Shown here: positions 12,660 through 24,689 of the stretch, in pieces
Layout of the letters: the number at the start of each line of letters is the position of its first letter
Position numbering within the stretch: position 1 is the stretch's first letter
Assembly (NCBI RefSeq): GCF_000283155.1
Contig: NW_004454210.1
Span: 4,559,620 to 4,623,619, forward strand
DNA: 64,000 nt
Source of the DNA: Ceratotherium simum simum
Lineage: Eukaryota > Chordata > Mammalia > Perissodactyla > Rhinocerotidae
Direction: 5' to 3'
Translations under genes and position numbers: made by a program
The notes under the pieces: model-generated
What the model was told of the DNA's origin: nothing
The model's input: only the letters and a program-made list of their open reading frames with translations
Databases searched by the model: none

Positions 12660-15600
12660 TTTATCTTCCACATATGAGTGAAATCATATGGTGTTTGTCT
12701 TTCTCTGTCTGGCTTATTTCACTTAATATAATATCCTCCAGGTCCATCCATGTTGTTGCAAATGGGATGATTTTGTCTTTTTTTATGGCTGAGTAGTATT
12801 CCATTGTATATATATACCACATCTTTATCCAGTCATCAGTCGAGGGACACTTGGGTTGCTTCCATTTCTTGGATCTAGTAAATAATGCTGCAATGAACAA
12901 TAGGGGTGCATAAGCCTTTTTGTATTGCTGATTTCAGGTTCTTTGGCTAAATACCCAGTAGGGGGATAGATGGATCATGAGGTATTTCTATTTTTAATTT
13001 TTTGAGAAACCTCCCTACTGTTTTCTGTAGAGGCTGCACCAGTTTGCATTCCCACCAGCAGTGAATGAAGGTTGCCGTTTCTCCACGACCTCTCCAACAT
13101 TTGTTATTTTTCTTCTTGGTGATTATAGCTGTTCTAATGGGTGTAAGGTGATATCTTAGTATAGTTTTGATTTGCGTTTCCCTGATGATTAGTGATGTTG
13201 TACATCTTTTTATGTGCTTATTGGCCATCTGTATATCTTCCTTGGAAAAATGTCTGTTCATATCCTCTGCCCATTTTTTGATCCGGTTTTTTTGTTTTTT
13301 TGTTGTTCAGATGTGTGAGTTCTTTATGTATTAGGGAGATTAACCCCTTGTCAGATATATGATTTGCAAATATTTCTCCCAGCTGGTGGGTTGTCTTTTC
13401 ATTTTGATCCTCATTTCCTTTGCCTTGCAGAAGCTCTTTAGTCTGATTAAGTCCCACTTATTTGTTTTTTCTTTTGTTTCCCTTGTCTGAGTAGACATGG
13501 AATTTGAAAAGATCCCTCCAAAACCGATCTCAAAGAGTGTTCTGCCTATATTTTCTTCTAGGAGTTTTATAGTTTCAGGTTTTACCTTCAAGTCTTTGAT
13601 CCATTTTGAGTCAATTTTTGTGTATGGCAAAAGAAAATGGTCTACTTTCCTCCTTGTGTACGTGGCTGTCCAGTTTTCCCAGAGCTATTTATTGAAGAGA
13701 CTTTCCTTTCTCCATTGTATGTTCTTAGCTCCTGTGTTGAAGATTAGCTGTCCATAGATGTATGGTTTTATTTCTGGGCTTTCAATTCTGTTCCATTGAT
13801 CTATGCGGCTGTTTTTGTACCAGTACCATGTTGTTTTAATTATTATAGCTTTGTAGTATATTTTGAAGTCAGGGATTGTGATGCCTCCAGCTTTGTTCTT
13901 TTTTCTCAGGCTTGCTTTAGCTATTCAGGATCTTTTGTTGACCCATATGAATTTTAATATTCTTTGTTCTATTTCCATGAAGAATGTCATTGGGATTCTG
14001 ATTGGGACTGCATTGAATCTGCAGATTGCTTTAGGTAATATGGACATTTTAACTATGTTTATTCTTCCAATCCATGTGCATGGAATATCTTTCCATTTCT
14101 TTATGTCATCATTGATTTCTTTCAATAATGTCTTATAGTTTTCATTGTATAGGTCTTTCACCTCCTTGGTTAAATTTTAGATATTTGATTCTTTTTGTTG
14201 TGATTGTAAATGGGATTGTATTCTTGAGTTCTCTTTCTGTTAGTTCATTATTAGAGTATAGAAATGCAACTGATTTTTGTAAGTTGATTTTGTATCCTGC
14301 AACTTTGCTGTAGTTGTTGATATTTCTAACAGTTTTCCAATGGATTATTTAGGGTTTTCTATGTATAAAATCATGTCACCTGCAAACAGCGAGAGTTTCA
14401 CTTCTTTGCTGCCTGTTTGGATTCCTTTTATTCACTTTCCTTGCCTAATTGCTCTGGCCAAAACCTCCAGTACTATGTTGAATAAGAGTGGTGAGAGTGG
14501 GCACCCTTGTCTTGTTCCACTTCTCAGAGAGATGGCTTTCAGTTTTTCCCTGTTGAGTGTGATGTTGGTTGTGGGTTTTTCATATATGTCCTTTATTATG
14601 TTGAGGTACTTTCCTTCTATTCCCATTTTGTTGAGAGTTTTTATCATAAATGGATGTTGTATGTTGTCAAATGCCTTCTCTGCATCTATTTAGATGATCA
14701 TGTGGTTTTTATTCCTCGTTCTGTTAATGTAGTGTGTCACACTGATTGTTTTGTGGATGTTAAACCATCCCTGTGTCCCTGATTTAAATCCCACTTGATC
14801 ATGGTGTATGATCTTTTTAATGTGTTGCTGTATTCAGTTTGCCAATATTTTGTTGAGGATTTTTGCATCTATGTTCATCGGCGGTGTTGGCCTGTCATTT
14901 TCCTTCTTTGTATTGTCCTTATCTGGCTTTAGGATCAGTGTAATGTTAGCCTCATAGAATGTGTTGGGAATTGTTCCATCTTCCTCTATTTTTTGGAATA
15001 GTTTGAGAAGGATAAGTCTTAAATCTTCTTTGAATGTTTGGTAAAATTCACCAGAGAAGCCATCTAGTCCTGGACTTGTATTTTTTGGGAAGTTTTTGAT
15101 TACTGTTTCAATCTCTTTACTTGTGATTGGTCTATTCGGATTCTCTATTTCTTCTTGCCTCAGTTTTGGAGGTTGTATGAGTCTAAGAATTTATCCATTT
15201 CTTCTAGATTGTCCAATTTGTTGGCATATAGTTTTTCATAGTATTCTCTTATAATCCTTTGTATTTCTGTGGTATCCATTGTAACTTCTCCTCTTTCATT
15301 TCTAATTTTATTTATTTGAGCCTTCTCTCTTTTTTTCTTAGTGAGTCTGGCTAAGGTTTTGTCAATTTTGTTTATCTTGTCAAAGAACCAGCTCTTTGTT
15401 TCACTTATCGTTTCTACTGTTTTTTTTTTTTTTTGGTTTCAATTTCATTTATTTCTGCTCTAATTTTTATTATTTACCTCCTTCTGCTGACTTTGGGTTT
15501 GTTTGTTCTTCTTTTTCTAATTCTGTTAGGTGTAGTTTAAGATTTTTTGGGGGGATTTTTCTTGTTTGTTAAGGTGGGCCTGTATTGCTATGAGTTTACC

Positions 15601-16518
15601 TCTCAGGACCACTTTTGCTGCATTCCATATGAGTTGGGATGGTATATTTTCATTTTCATTTGTCTCCAGATATGTTTTTATTTCTCCTTTAATTTATTCA
15701 ATTATCCATTGGTTGCTCAGTAGCACGTTGTTTAGTATCCAGATCTTTGTCACTTTCCCAGTTTTTTTCTTGTAGTTGATTTCTAGTTTCATAGCGTTAT
15801 GGTAGGAAAAGATGCTTGTTATGATTTCAATCTTCTTAAATTTATAGAGGCTTGCTTTGTTTCCCAATGTATGGTGTATTCTTGAGGATGTTCCATGGGC
15901 GTTTGAGAAGAATGTCTAATCTGCTGTGTGTGGATGGAGTGCTCTATATATATCTATTAAGTCCATCTCTTCTAGTTTTTCATTTAAGTCCACTATTTCC
16001 TTATTGACTTTCTGTCTGGATAGTCTATCCATTGATGTAACTGGGATATTAAGATCCCCTACTACTATTGTGTTGTTGTTAATATCTCCTTTTAGGTTTG
16101 TTAATAGTTGCTTTATGTACTTGGGTGCTCCTCTGTTGGGTGCATATATATTTATAAGTGATATGTCTTCTTGGTGGAGTGTCCCTTTTATCATTATATA
16201 ATGCCCCTCTTTGTCTCTCATTACCTGTTTCATCTTGAAGTCTTCTTTGTCTGATATAGGTATGGCAACACCTGTTTTCTTTTGTTTGCCATTAGCTTGG
16301 AGTATTGTCTTCCATCCTTTCACTCTGAGCTTGTGTTTGTCTTTAGAGCTGAGATGTATTTTCTGGAGGCAGCATATTGTTGGGTCTTGTTTTTTAATCC
16401 ATCCCACCACTCTGTGTCTTTTGATTGGAGAATTCAATCCATTTACATTTAGAGTGATTATTGATATATGAGGGCTAAATGTTGCTATTTTATCCTTCGT
16501 TTTCAGGTTCTTCTGCAT
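12660..16518 (-). pseudogene. LINE-1 ORF2 remnant (endonuclease and reverse transcriptase)
   Basis: ORF2 encodes the L1 endonuclease/reverse transcriptase. The endonuclease domain starts near 16470 with 'ISIITLNVNGLNSPIKRH' and keeps 'GDLNIP'. The usual catalytic Glu in the 'CLQETH' block reads Lys here (CCLQKIH). The reverse transcriptase block '[14 protein letters not shown]' lies near 14500. The catalytic FADD motif reads FAGD at about 14370-14380, and the frame hits a stop shortly after (IENPK then TAA). C-terminal blocks ('ECKLVQPL' near 13030, 'EYYSAIKKDKI' near 12800) are in other frames. Several independent disruptions make enzymatic activity very unlikely. Confidence 0.88.
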
Positions 16519-16934
16519 TTCCTTTGTTTCTCATCTTGTATGTTTTGGACTACCAATTCAGTTTGGTAGTTCCGAATGATGGTTTTCTTAGTTTTCTCTT
16601 TATGTACCATATGTGTCTTTGTTCTGATTATTTGTTTAGTGGTTACCATCAGGTTTGTGTAAAAAATCTCATAGATAAGATAGTCCATTTTCTGATGGCC
16701 TCTTATTTCCTTAGACTAAGTCAATTCCATCCCTTTCCTCTTCCCCTTCTAAGTTATTGTTGTCACAACTTATTCCATCTTGTGTTGTGAGTTTGTGGTT
16801 AAAGTGATGAGGTTATATTTATTTTTGGTGTTTTTCCTTCCCTTTATCTTTAATGTTATAATTAAGTGTTTGCTAATGTATTCTGATAGAGAGCTGCAAT
16901 TTTTCTGATTTTGTCTACCTATTTTTCTCCTTGC

Positions 16935-17918
16935 TCAAGGCTTTGTATCCCCTTTCTCGCTTTTTTTTAAAGGCATGAGGGCCTTCTTGAGCATTTCTTG
17001 TAGTGGGGGTCTTGTGGTAATGAACTCCCTTAGCTTTTGTTTATCTGGGAAAGTTATTATTTCTCCATCATATCTGAAGGATATTTTCACTGGATAGAGT
17101 ATTCTTGGCTGAAAGTTTTTGTCTTTCAGAATTTTGAATATATCATTCCACTCTCTCCTAGCCTGTAAGGTTTCTGCTGAGAAATCCACTGAGAGCCTGA
17201 TAGGAATTCCTTTGTATGTTACTTATTTTTGTCTTGCTCCCCTTAATATTTTTTCTTTGTCATTGACTTTTGCCAGCTTTACTACTGTATGCCTTGGAGA
17301 GGGTCTTTTTATGTGGATATAGTTAGGAGCTCTGTTGACTTCATTCACTTGTATTTCCAGCTCCTTCCTCAGGTTTGGGAAATTCTAAGCTATTATTTCT
17401 TTGAACAAACTCTCTGCTCCTTTTTCCCTCCCTTCTCCCTCTGGAATACCTATAATCCTTATGTTGCATTTCCTAATTGAGTTGGATATTTCTCGGAGAA
17501 TTTCTTCATTTCCGTTTAGTCTTAGTTCTCTTTCCTCCTCCATATGGAGCATTTCTGCATTCCTATCCTCTATATTGCTAATTTTTTCCTCCATATTGTC
17601 AGTTCTGTTCTTTAAAGATTCCAGATTTTCCTTTATCTCTTCCATTGTGTTTTTCATCTCCAACATTTCTGATTGCTTTTTCTTTATAGTTTCAATCTCT
17701 TTCGTGAAGAAGTTCCTGATTTCATTGAATTGTCTATCTGTATTTTCTTGTAACTCATTGAGATTTTTTATGATAGCTATTTTGAATTCTCTGTCATTTA
17801 GATTATACATTTCTGTGCCTTCAGGATTGATTTCTGAGTGCTTGTCATTTTCCTTCTGATCTGGAGATTTAATATATTTTTGCATACTGTTTGATGGCAT
17901 GGATTTGTTTTTCCTCAT
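16935..17918 (-). pseudogene. LINE-1 ORF1 remnant
   Basis: ORF1 encodes the RNA-binding trimeric chaperone of L1. A likely start Met (MRKNKSMPSNSMQ) is at 17918. It is followed by a Glu/Lys-rich coiled coil over about 120 residues and 'RIIGIPEGEG' at the start of the RRM region. That frame terminates at 17385. The C-terminal domain (FSAETLQARREWNDIFKIL, then TTRPPLQEMLKKAL) is found at 17189-16935 in another frame, so at least one frameshift separates the halves. Confidence 0.85.
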
Positions 17919-18240
17919 ACTGACAATATCTGTTTGCAGCTTCCACCTGCTGCCACTGGTGGGAGTCAAGAGCTGTGTATTCTGAGCCCACCACAATCTG
18001 GGCACTCTGGCCAACTGGCTGAAGTGCTGGGTGAGGGGAGGGGCTCCTTCTTTCACCTGCCCAATCCCAGGGGCTTCTCGCTCTTCCCTCACTATCTGCT
18101 CTCTGGGGTGCTAGCTTGATGAAGATATCCCCACAACAGTTCAGTCCTCTCTGTGTGGGAGTTTCCCATGAGCTGTGAGGGAACTTGGAGAGCAATGGTT
18201 TTCCAGTGGAGGGCTGCCCCTCTGAAAACATGGGAATGGA

Positions 18241-19060
18241 TTAGATATTCTTACAGCATCCAGTATTTTTAAAAAATGTAAGAGAAGTATTTCGAAAAAT
18301 GAACTGTAGTTTCACATTACAATACACAACATTTGGAGTCTCTGTTTTCTCTGAGGTCTTTTTCCTTCAGTGGAGACCCTGATGCTGTATGTGTGCCATG
18401 TGACTTGCTTCCCTAGCCATCAATGAGTGGAGGTTGTAGATTCTTTAACCAAACAGGGTCAGGGAAAATTGGAATTGGGATTCAAAAGTATTATACATTG
18501 CTTCTTGAGCTATAAAGACATGTAAACATGGGAGATGAGGCTAATGTTTTGATTCAGCCATCTTCTGTCATGAGTACAGAAAAAGCCATCTACAAGATGG
18601 AAAGAAGAGGGAAGTAGAATTTAGAGAGGAGCAGAGAAGGGCTAATATGTGGCTGCAGGAGACAGAAGGAGACTTGGGTCTTGGTGTCAATATAGTTCTT
18701 GGTTTCAGTCTCTTTGGTACCCAGTTGCTTTTCTTGCCCTAAGATTATTTTAGATACTCCTACATCCTTGCAATAAACCCCTCTGCCTGGCTTAAGCTAT
18801 TTTGAGTGGATTTCTGCCCTTGCTGGTCTGAAATGTTACAGTGCACATGAACTATAAAGCAGTCTTCAGAGCTGTTGGATGGTCTTGGAACCATTCCCAG
18901 AGCTGTGGTTAGTAATATCCAACGCACCTGAAGGAGTTCTTTAATAAGGGAAAGATCCTAAATATAGGCTAACAGTTGGGTCTAATGAACTTTGACAATT
19001 GCCACCACCACATTGCACTTTTTATCCTGTGCATTCCAAATAGAAATCATATGGAATAAC
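18241..19060. other. Intergenic, 3' of GKN1
   Basis: Between the L1 5' end and the GKN1 poly(A) region. No gene or named repeat seen. Confidence 0.4.
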
Positions 19061-19079
19061 TGAATTCAATGCTAAGTGG

Positions 19080-19085
19080 TTTATT
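19080..19085 (-). promoter_or_regulatory. GKN1: GKN1 poly(A) signal AATAAA
   Basis: Minus-strand AATAAA about 125 bases beyond the GKN1 stop codon, the first canonical signal downstream. It implies a short 3'UTR of roughly 140-150 bases. Confidence 0.75.
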
Positions 19086-19209
19086 GAAAGTTAAAGAAGT
19101 CAGAGATAACTAGCATAAAACATTTCAGAATGACATGATAAAAACCATGAGAACCCATATTTTTCTGCATAGAATATTCTGCTGACTAAACCCACAGTGA
19201 CTTTTTTTT

Positions 19210-19406
19210 TCAGTTCTCCAGTGCTTCTCCACAGAAGGAAATGTTCAGAATCCAGAGTATATTAGCAATGAAGCACTTTTGTGAGTAAGAAAACAGGCTT
19301 GCCCCTGGTAAAAAGAAAAGAAGAAACCAATGTCAATGTCTTAAGAATTCTTTTTTTGGGGGTGTCACACAGTTTCCAAACTAGCTATGCACTAAGTTCA
19401 AGATTG

Positions 19407-19442
<36 letters not shown>

Positions 19443-22400
19443 GAGATTAAATCAATCAATTCAGAGATCGGGAAAGTTGCTGTTAGGTTAGGTTCCTAGG
19501 CGAATACTTTGTTTTTGTGTAAGTTATTCTTTGAATGCTCAGAAATTAAGTGATTGAGCTACGAAAATCAATAGATTCTATTGGCGATCTCCTTTCGTTC
19601 AGCCATTCATGCATTCCTTTGAGTATGTCTTGCATTTGCTCCAGATCCACTCTTGAAAGGCAGTATTTCAGAATGGTTGAGAGGGCAGAATCCAGAGGCA
19701 AATGCTTGGGATTGACCCAGGCAAGGGATTTTTGACCTCTCTCTGTGCCTCAGTTTTCTCATCCAGAAAGTGAGAATAATAATAGAATCTATCACATAAG
19801 ATTGCTGTCAGGAGCAAATGATTTAACACACTAAAAGCACATAGAATAGCACCCGGCACAGAGCAAGCACTACACAAACATTAGCCTTGATTGCCATCTC
19901 CTGAGTAATTGGTATCCTCTGTGGACATGCTTGAGCATAGTCTCACAATTTCACCAGCACTAACTTGGAGTGCACATTATGACGATTACTCACCTTGAAC
20001 CTCTTCAGCCACGTATGTTGGAACCCCACTGCACATGTTAGAGATGGAGTCTCCAAACTGGCTCAGGTCACTGACTTTGTCAGGGTTGATTGAGTATATC
20101 AGGCCCCTGGGAGCAGGTCCCCCTGGTCCTTTGCCCTGAAGCTGAGTGTGGAGAAGACAGGTGGAAAGGAAGAGAAAGAATGAATGCCAAGCCCAGTGGT
20201 TTGTTGAATTGAGGGTTAGGTACAAGGCCGATAGGGTGTATTGCTTGGCTATAATTTTTCCATAATCAAAATGAACAGCCAATTCTAACCCTGTATATCT
20301 CAGAATTTCTGAGTGTCCTAAGGGATTTAGCTGGTTTGAAACCTCAGCTTCTCATAAAAGCAGAAGTCTGAGGCTAAGTTTATTCTGAAGCTTAGACCTC
20401 ATTTGGTCATCTTATATTTCTTGGATTGAGCTATATGATAATCAGCTTCTGAGAATGAAGTTTATTTATTTTCTCTACCTTGTCAATGAAAGGTATCCAT
20501 TTATTGGTTTTAAGAATATGAACTCAGGCAAACATTTTAAGGAATGATGGATCCCCTCTCTTCACCTACCCCAACTAAGGTTGTGAGATAAAATACAGGA
20601 GACTTAGTTAAATTTGAATCTCAGATAAACAACAAATCATTTTTTAGTATAAGTATGTCCCAAATATTCCATAGGCCATACTTATACTAAAAAAAAATCC
20701 ATTGTTTATCTGAAATTCAAACTTAACTGGGTATCCTCTACTTTTATTTGCTAAGTCTAATAACCTTAACCCAAATCTTGAAAAAATAAAAAAGCCCTTG
20801 AAGTGCGGAGGGCTCCCATTGGCATGAGCAGAGCTTTGTTCTTCTAATGGTAAAGATTATCAGGTGTTCTGCTCAGCCTCTGTAGAGGCAGGTGTGAGCC
20901 ACAGCATATGGGTGTGACGGCAGCTGCCTCTTCTCAGGCAATTAGCAATTCCTCTTTCCCTTTTGTGCTGCACACTACAACATACTGCGGTTAAGAGGGA
21001 ACAACTGTGACCTTCTCATTATTTACTGGAGATCATAAGACCTTCCCTGAGCAAAAATAAAAAAGACTTTTATGTTTACCTTCTTTTCCTTGATCAGCGC
21101 ATCGAGGTCTTGAAGAGAAGGCATGACATCGTTGTTCATTTTGTGCACAAAGCATGCCTGCTTGTCAAACAGCCTGGTTGCAGCAAAGCTCTGGTAAAGA
21201 AGATGGTAGATAGTAGGGAGTATGTTCTCCAAAGAGCTTTTCTCATCAGAAATCAGTTTCACCAGCAGAGGGGAATGGAACTCCCAGATCAAGATGAACT
21301 GGAATAAGAGCACAGGGTCTGGCCCTGTTTTGCAATTGCATCTATTGCCAACCTTTGTGAGGACAGACTACCAAGTCCTTGAAGGCAGAGAATATCTAAC
21401 TTGTTGCTTTATCTTCAGGTCCTAGCACGGTAAGAGTCACTCTATATTTGTCTGTTTTGCTGAAATAAACCTTGAATTGCTATCACGTTTTAATCTCCTT
21501 TAATCTTCACAACATTTCAAGGAGGCAGATAAAACAGGAATTAATTTTCTAAGTGGTCAGACGATAAAATTGAAACAATAAAGAGTTGGCTTTTTGAGAG
21601 TATAAAGTTTGTTAAATACAGAGTCGGATCTCCTAACCAGAGCTAAGTGATTTTTTGCTTCCCTTACCAGTTAATATTGTCATTTACATTTCCTTTGGTC
21701 CTTTGGTGTTACAGTGAAATGTCAATTTCTGTCTTTTTAGAAGGAAATTGAAGATAGAATGAGATAGGCTATATTTTTGGCAACAGTAGTATTGTGTAGG
21801 TCTTTCATCATTATTGAGGGTGTCTGCAGCAAGGGAAAAGGATGTTCATATCTGTCTAATAACCCCACGATCTCTTGAACATAGTGGATCCTAATTACTG
21901 TTCCTTGGTTTGAATTTTAACTGACTGTGGGAAACATTATCAGCTGTTATATCTAGGGAGCGAAACTGGGTGAGCACTTTTACTTATAACTATGCTTATA
22001 TGCAATTGGAATTTATTTTGTTTTTAATTTTTTAAGGCAAACTTATTTTGTTGCTAAAAAAGAAACATCATATTTGTAAAGAAGGGAAATTGCGTGTTGA
22101 CTACCTACATTTTGGTAATCCCAGACAGAATTCCAGGAGTTCCATCCATTGTTGTTGTCAACATTGGCCACGTTATGTTCATTGTTGATACTCACTGACT
22201 GCTGCCCACTTCCATTACTGTTGCCGTCATCATTGACGTTGATATTCTGAAATTTATAAGAAATTGACAATGATTTAATACCACATTTCTTTGCAAATGC
22301 ATTTTGGTAATACACTTTAAAAAGTGAGACTTACATAGGTAAGGGCAGGAGTCAGGAAGACGCCAAGAAGTCCAGCAAAGACAATCTGCAATCACAAATA

Positions 22401-24068
22401 ATATTGGCCTACAGTCACATGGCAAAATGATGTCCTCTTCTTTCTCTTTCTATCCAAGCGTATGAAAAATATTTACTAATTTTACCATTCAGTTGAGTGG
22501 TCTGTATTTTCTTCTTTGACCTTGTATTTTTTTAACCATAGAAAGCTTTAATGATAATGTAGACTTGTAGGTTAATTGCTTACAGTAATTATATTATTGT
22601 GATATTGTTTTAGAATTTTTTAATGTGAGTGTCAGTATATTGAAAAATAAATCTTAAAATGAATAGCATACATGATGTGAAAATGGTTATAAGTCCTGAG
22701 AATCACATCTGAAAATAATTTAAATTAATTTTCATATTTGATCTGCAACGCTTTCTTCTCTTCCTAGAACTCCTAATAGCAGAAGTACTCTTTTTACCTA
22801 AAAAATTTTTTAAAGCAATGGATTAATAATAGGTTTGATGCTGATGATGAGAGACCAAGGATGTAGTGTCTGGCTGTCAAGTGTGGTTAGCAGAAGGGAA
22901 GTCAATAACTGGCCCAGGATACTTGGTTTAGTCATTTGTTATTGGGTACATGATATAGGTTATCAGAACACAGAGCTTTATGCGGGGTGCCTGATTTTGA
23001 GTACCTATTTTCATTTCCTTTGCCTGGAACAAGATGGTTTGAGAACTGCACTGATGATTCAAGGTAATTTTTTATTCGTTTAATTTTTCCCCTGATAACT
23101 TAAGAAGGTGGTAAAAATTAGCCTTCTAAAAAGTCAGAGGTGGAAGAAATTTTAGAGATCTAGTCATATAATGCAATCCTTTCACGAATAAGGAAATTGA
23201 GCTTCAGAGGTTAAATACCTTGGCTAAGGTTGTATCTTTTATTCACAGTAGAACTAGGAGAGAAACCAGATCTGACCCATGTCTGGAGTTTCTTTCTTTC
23301 TTTTTTTAACTTTGCTGTTGTTAGAACTTATTTTTAGATAACTATTTTATACTTGCAACTCCATTATGAAGCAGAGTCTGCTATAATACATTTTAGTGTT
23401 TATTATGTTGAAAAATGAAAATATTCGTCTGACTCTAGCTCCTTTGCATCCTGTTATAAGAGACACATGGTACCACCAGTTACTCTGGGAAAATTTTATC
23501 GTCCACCTGCTACACTCTCAGCGTTTTATCTGGAACCACAGGTAAGACGCTGCACTAGCTTCATGCTTAGATGTTTTCATGAATAAATGATCTTGGACAG
23601 TGGCCAAGGCAAAACTTTCTTACTTGGAGATCCATTTCACAGCAGGGAATGTGACAGTAAGTCTTTCACCCATTTGTTTTGATAATAAGATTTTTATCTT
23701 GATTGAATATATTCAGAAATTTTGGTCAAAAAAAGAATTCAAGAATGTGGTGAAAGATCAGGCATTTTCTAGGGCTTAGGGACTGCTTGCTCTGCGCTCA
23801 GACCTGAATTAGGAGATCTGAAAAGTAATTTCATTAAAGATAGCATGGTGTCAGATGCTCAGAGAGCTGTCTAACCCCAGTATAACTATATTTTTCTATA
23901 GACACGCATATAAACACCACAATTCCATGAAAAGAACTTTTTTAAACAAAATTTTCCATTATAGTTAGATTGTCATAAGAAGCAGACGCCCTTAGCTCAG
24001 AAGGTTAACAGTCTCCAAATATAAGGTCATAAATTCAAAACGAAAGGTCTACTCACTGTGAACTTCAT
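19210..24068 (-). CDS. GKN1: Gastrokine 1 (secreted gastric BRICHOS protein)
   Basis: Six coding exons, each with GT...AG borders: 24068-24057, 22385-22335, 22246-22109, 21190-21080, 20141-19994 and 19304-19210. Together they encode 184 aa (human protein 185). Residues 1-20 form a signal peptide (MKFTIVFAGLLGVFL...), so the product is secreted. The BRICHOS domain covers about residues 53-150, with the conserved Asp64 and the Cys80/Cys141 pair; Cys164 and Cys178 lie in the last exon. Typical GKN1 blocks are visible: NINVNDD, SGQQSVS, NNEHNVANVDNNNGW, FAATRLF, GKGPGGP and NISFCGE. In other mammals GKN1 is made by gastric surface mucous cells and supports mucosal integrity. Phases are 0,0,0,0,1; intron 2 is only 88 bases. 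It is divergent from GKN2. Donors of exons 3 (GTAGGT) and 4 (GTAAAC) are suboptimal but usable. Two N-glycosylation sequons (N32, N174) are absent from the human protein as I recall it. Confidence 0.96.
19407..19442 (+). repeat. (ATCT)9 microsatellite in GKN1 intron 5
   Basis: Nine perfect tetranucleotide units inside intron 5 of GKN1. Length is likely to vary between individuals. Confidence 0.97.
19672..19890 (+). mobile_element. MIR SINE in GKN1 intron 5
   Basis: Core phrases 'tgacctctctctgtgcctca', 'gttttctcatccagaaagtg' and 'gcacccggcacagagcaagc' identify a plus-oriented MIR copy. Confidence 0.7.
20579..20767. mobile_element. Palindromic MITE-like element in GKN1 intron 4
   Basis: A self-complementary element. 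Its central arms 'tagtataagtatg' (about 20645-20657) and 'catacttatacta' (about 20677-20689) are perfect reverse complements. The outer arms ('gaatctcagataaac', 'gtttatctgaaattc') also pair imperfectly, out to 'ggttgtgagataaaatac' on one side. This is the structure of a non-autonomous DNA transposon of the palindromic MER type; I am not certain of the family. It lies in intron 4 of GKN1, about 440 bases upstream (in transcript order) of exon 5. Confidence 0.7.
23130..23300 (-). mobile_element. MIR-like SINE in GKN1 intron 1
   Basis: Contains 'gaataaggaaattgagcttc' and 'agaggttaaataccttggct', the reversed MIR core (gaaactgaggct...aggttaagt). Confidence 0.55.
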
Positions 24069-24130
24069 CTTGGCTTCACCAAAGCGATGGAGCAGAGGAG
24101 AAGGCAGGTATGGACTCAGATGAGAAACCT

Positions 24131-24143
24131 TCTCATATTTGTA
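24131..24143 (-). promoter_or_regulatory. GKN1: Possible weak TATA element of GKN1
   Basis: On the minus strand 'tacaaatatgagaag' lies about 65-75 bases upstream of the GKN1 ATG. That is the same distance range as the clear TATA boxes of GKN2 and GKN3, but it is not a canonical TATAAA. Confidence 0.35.
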
Positions 24144-24191
24144 CTTGACAGGATTTACTCAAACTAGGCGTGACCAGGTGGGCATCAAAGA

Positions 24192-24198
24192 CTTATCT
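24192..24198 (-). promoter_or_regulatory. GKN1: GATA-factor site (AGATAAG) upstream of GKN1
   Basis: Minus-strand AGATAAG about 125-130 bases before the GKN1 ATG. GATA4/GATA6 act in stomach epithelium; the assignment is a motif match only. Confidence 0.35.
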
Positions 24199-24402
24199 TT
24201 CTCCCTTTTCCCATATCTGTGCCATGATCCAGCATACCAGGAAGCCTTTCGGATTATCTACCTTGTTAGCAAGGCAGCAGCTTGACATGGAGTAGATCTG
24301 ACTCATCATTTGTTGAAGTTGAAGATATCACAGCAAACGCAATATGATTTGTGATAGCTTCTGGTCTAATTGAAGCTGTGGGTGTGGGTGTTTTATATAC
24401 TG

Positions 24403-24440
24403 ATCTATATAGTATATATATAGTATATATATCAGTATAT
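24403..24440. repeat. TA-rich low-complexity repeat
   Basis: Repeated 'agtatatatat' units upstream of GKN1; partly self-complementary. Confidence 0.7.
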
Positions 24441-24689
24441 GAAGAATAATCCCTAAAATCAAACAAGACCACAGAAGAGAAACTGTGGGTACACTGGGCC
24501 TTGCAGATAGCAGCTCCTGTGAGAATGTAGGAATGGTTTCCTCATCTTACCTTTACCTGAGCCCATTATAATGGTTTTGCTTAGGCTAAACATGTTCTAT
24601 GAGCTACTCCCACCAAACCTATACCCTTTTCTGCAATCCTGAGCTGTCTCAATAATAGTACCCTACATCTGGTTCGAAAAGCTGGGGCT

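Larger units (their letters stand above)
12480..18240 (-). mobile_element. Nearly full-length LINE-1 (about 5.7 kb), inactivated
   Basis: Read on the minus strand this contains, in order, a 5' leader (about 18240-17920), ORF1 remnants (17918-16935), ORF2 remnants (16518-12660) and a 3' end with an A-rich tail near 12480. Both ORFs are broken by frameshifts and stops, so this is a dead copy. Exact ends are approximate, since I could not identify target-site duplications. The long plus-strand ORFs over the same interval are antisense shadows. Confidence 0.9.

Noticed and set aside
17401..17859. 152-codon plus-strand ORF rich in Ser and Phe
   Set aside because: It is the antisense of the LINE-1 ORF1 coiled coil; the coding signal is on the minus strand.
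1..19000. Search for ANTXR1 exons, expected beyond GKN1 by human synteny
   Set aside because: No exon with recognisable coding sequence was found. The gene probably starts outside the window.
19407..19442. Regular short repeats that could suggest a CRISPR array
   Set aside because: These are simple tetranucleotide microsatellites without unique spacers, in a mammalian intron.
23452..23556. Possible extra exon in GKN1 intron 1 (ends in 'acaggtaaga')
   Set aside because: The donor-like sequence alone is weak evidence. GKN1 exons 1 and 2 already join in frame as in other species.
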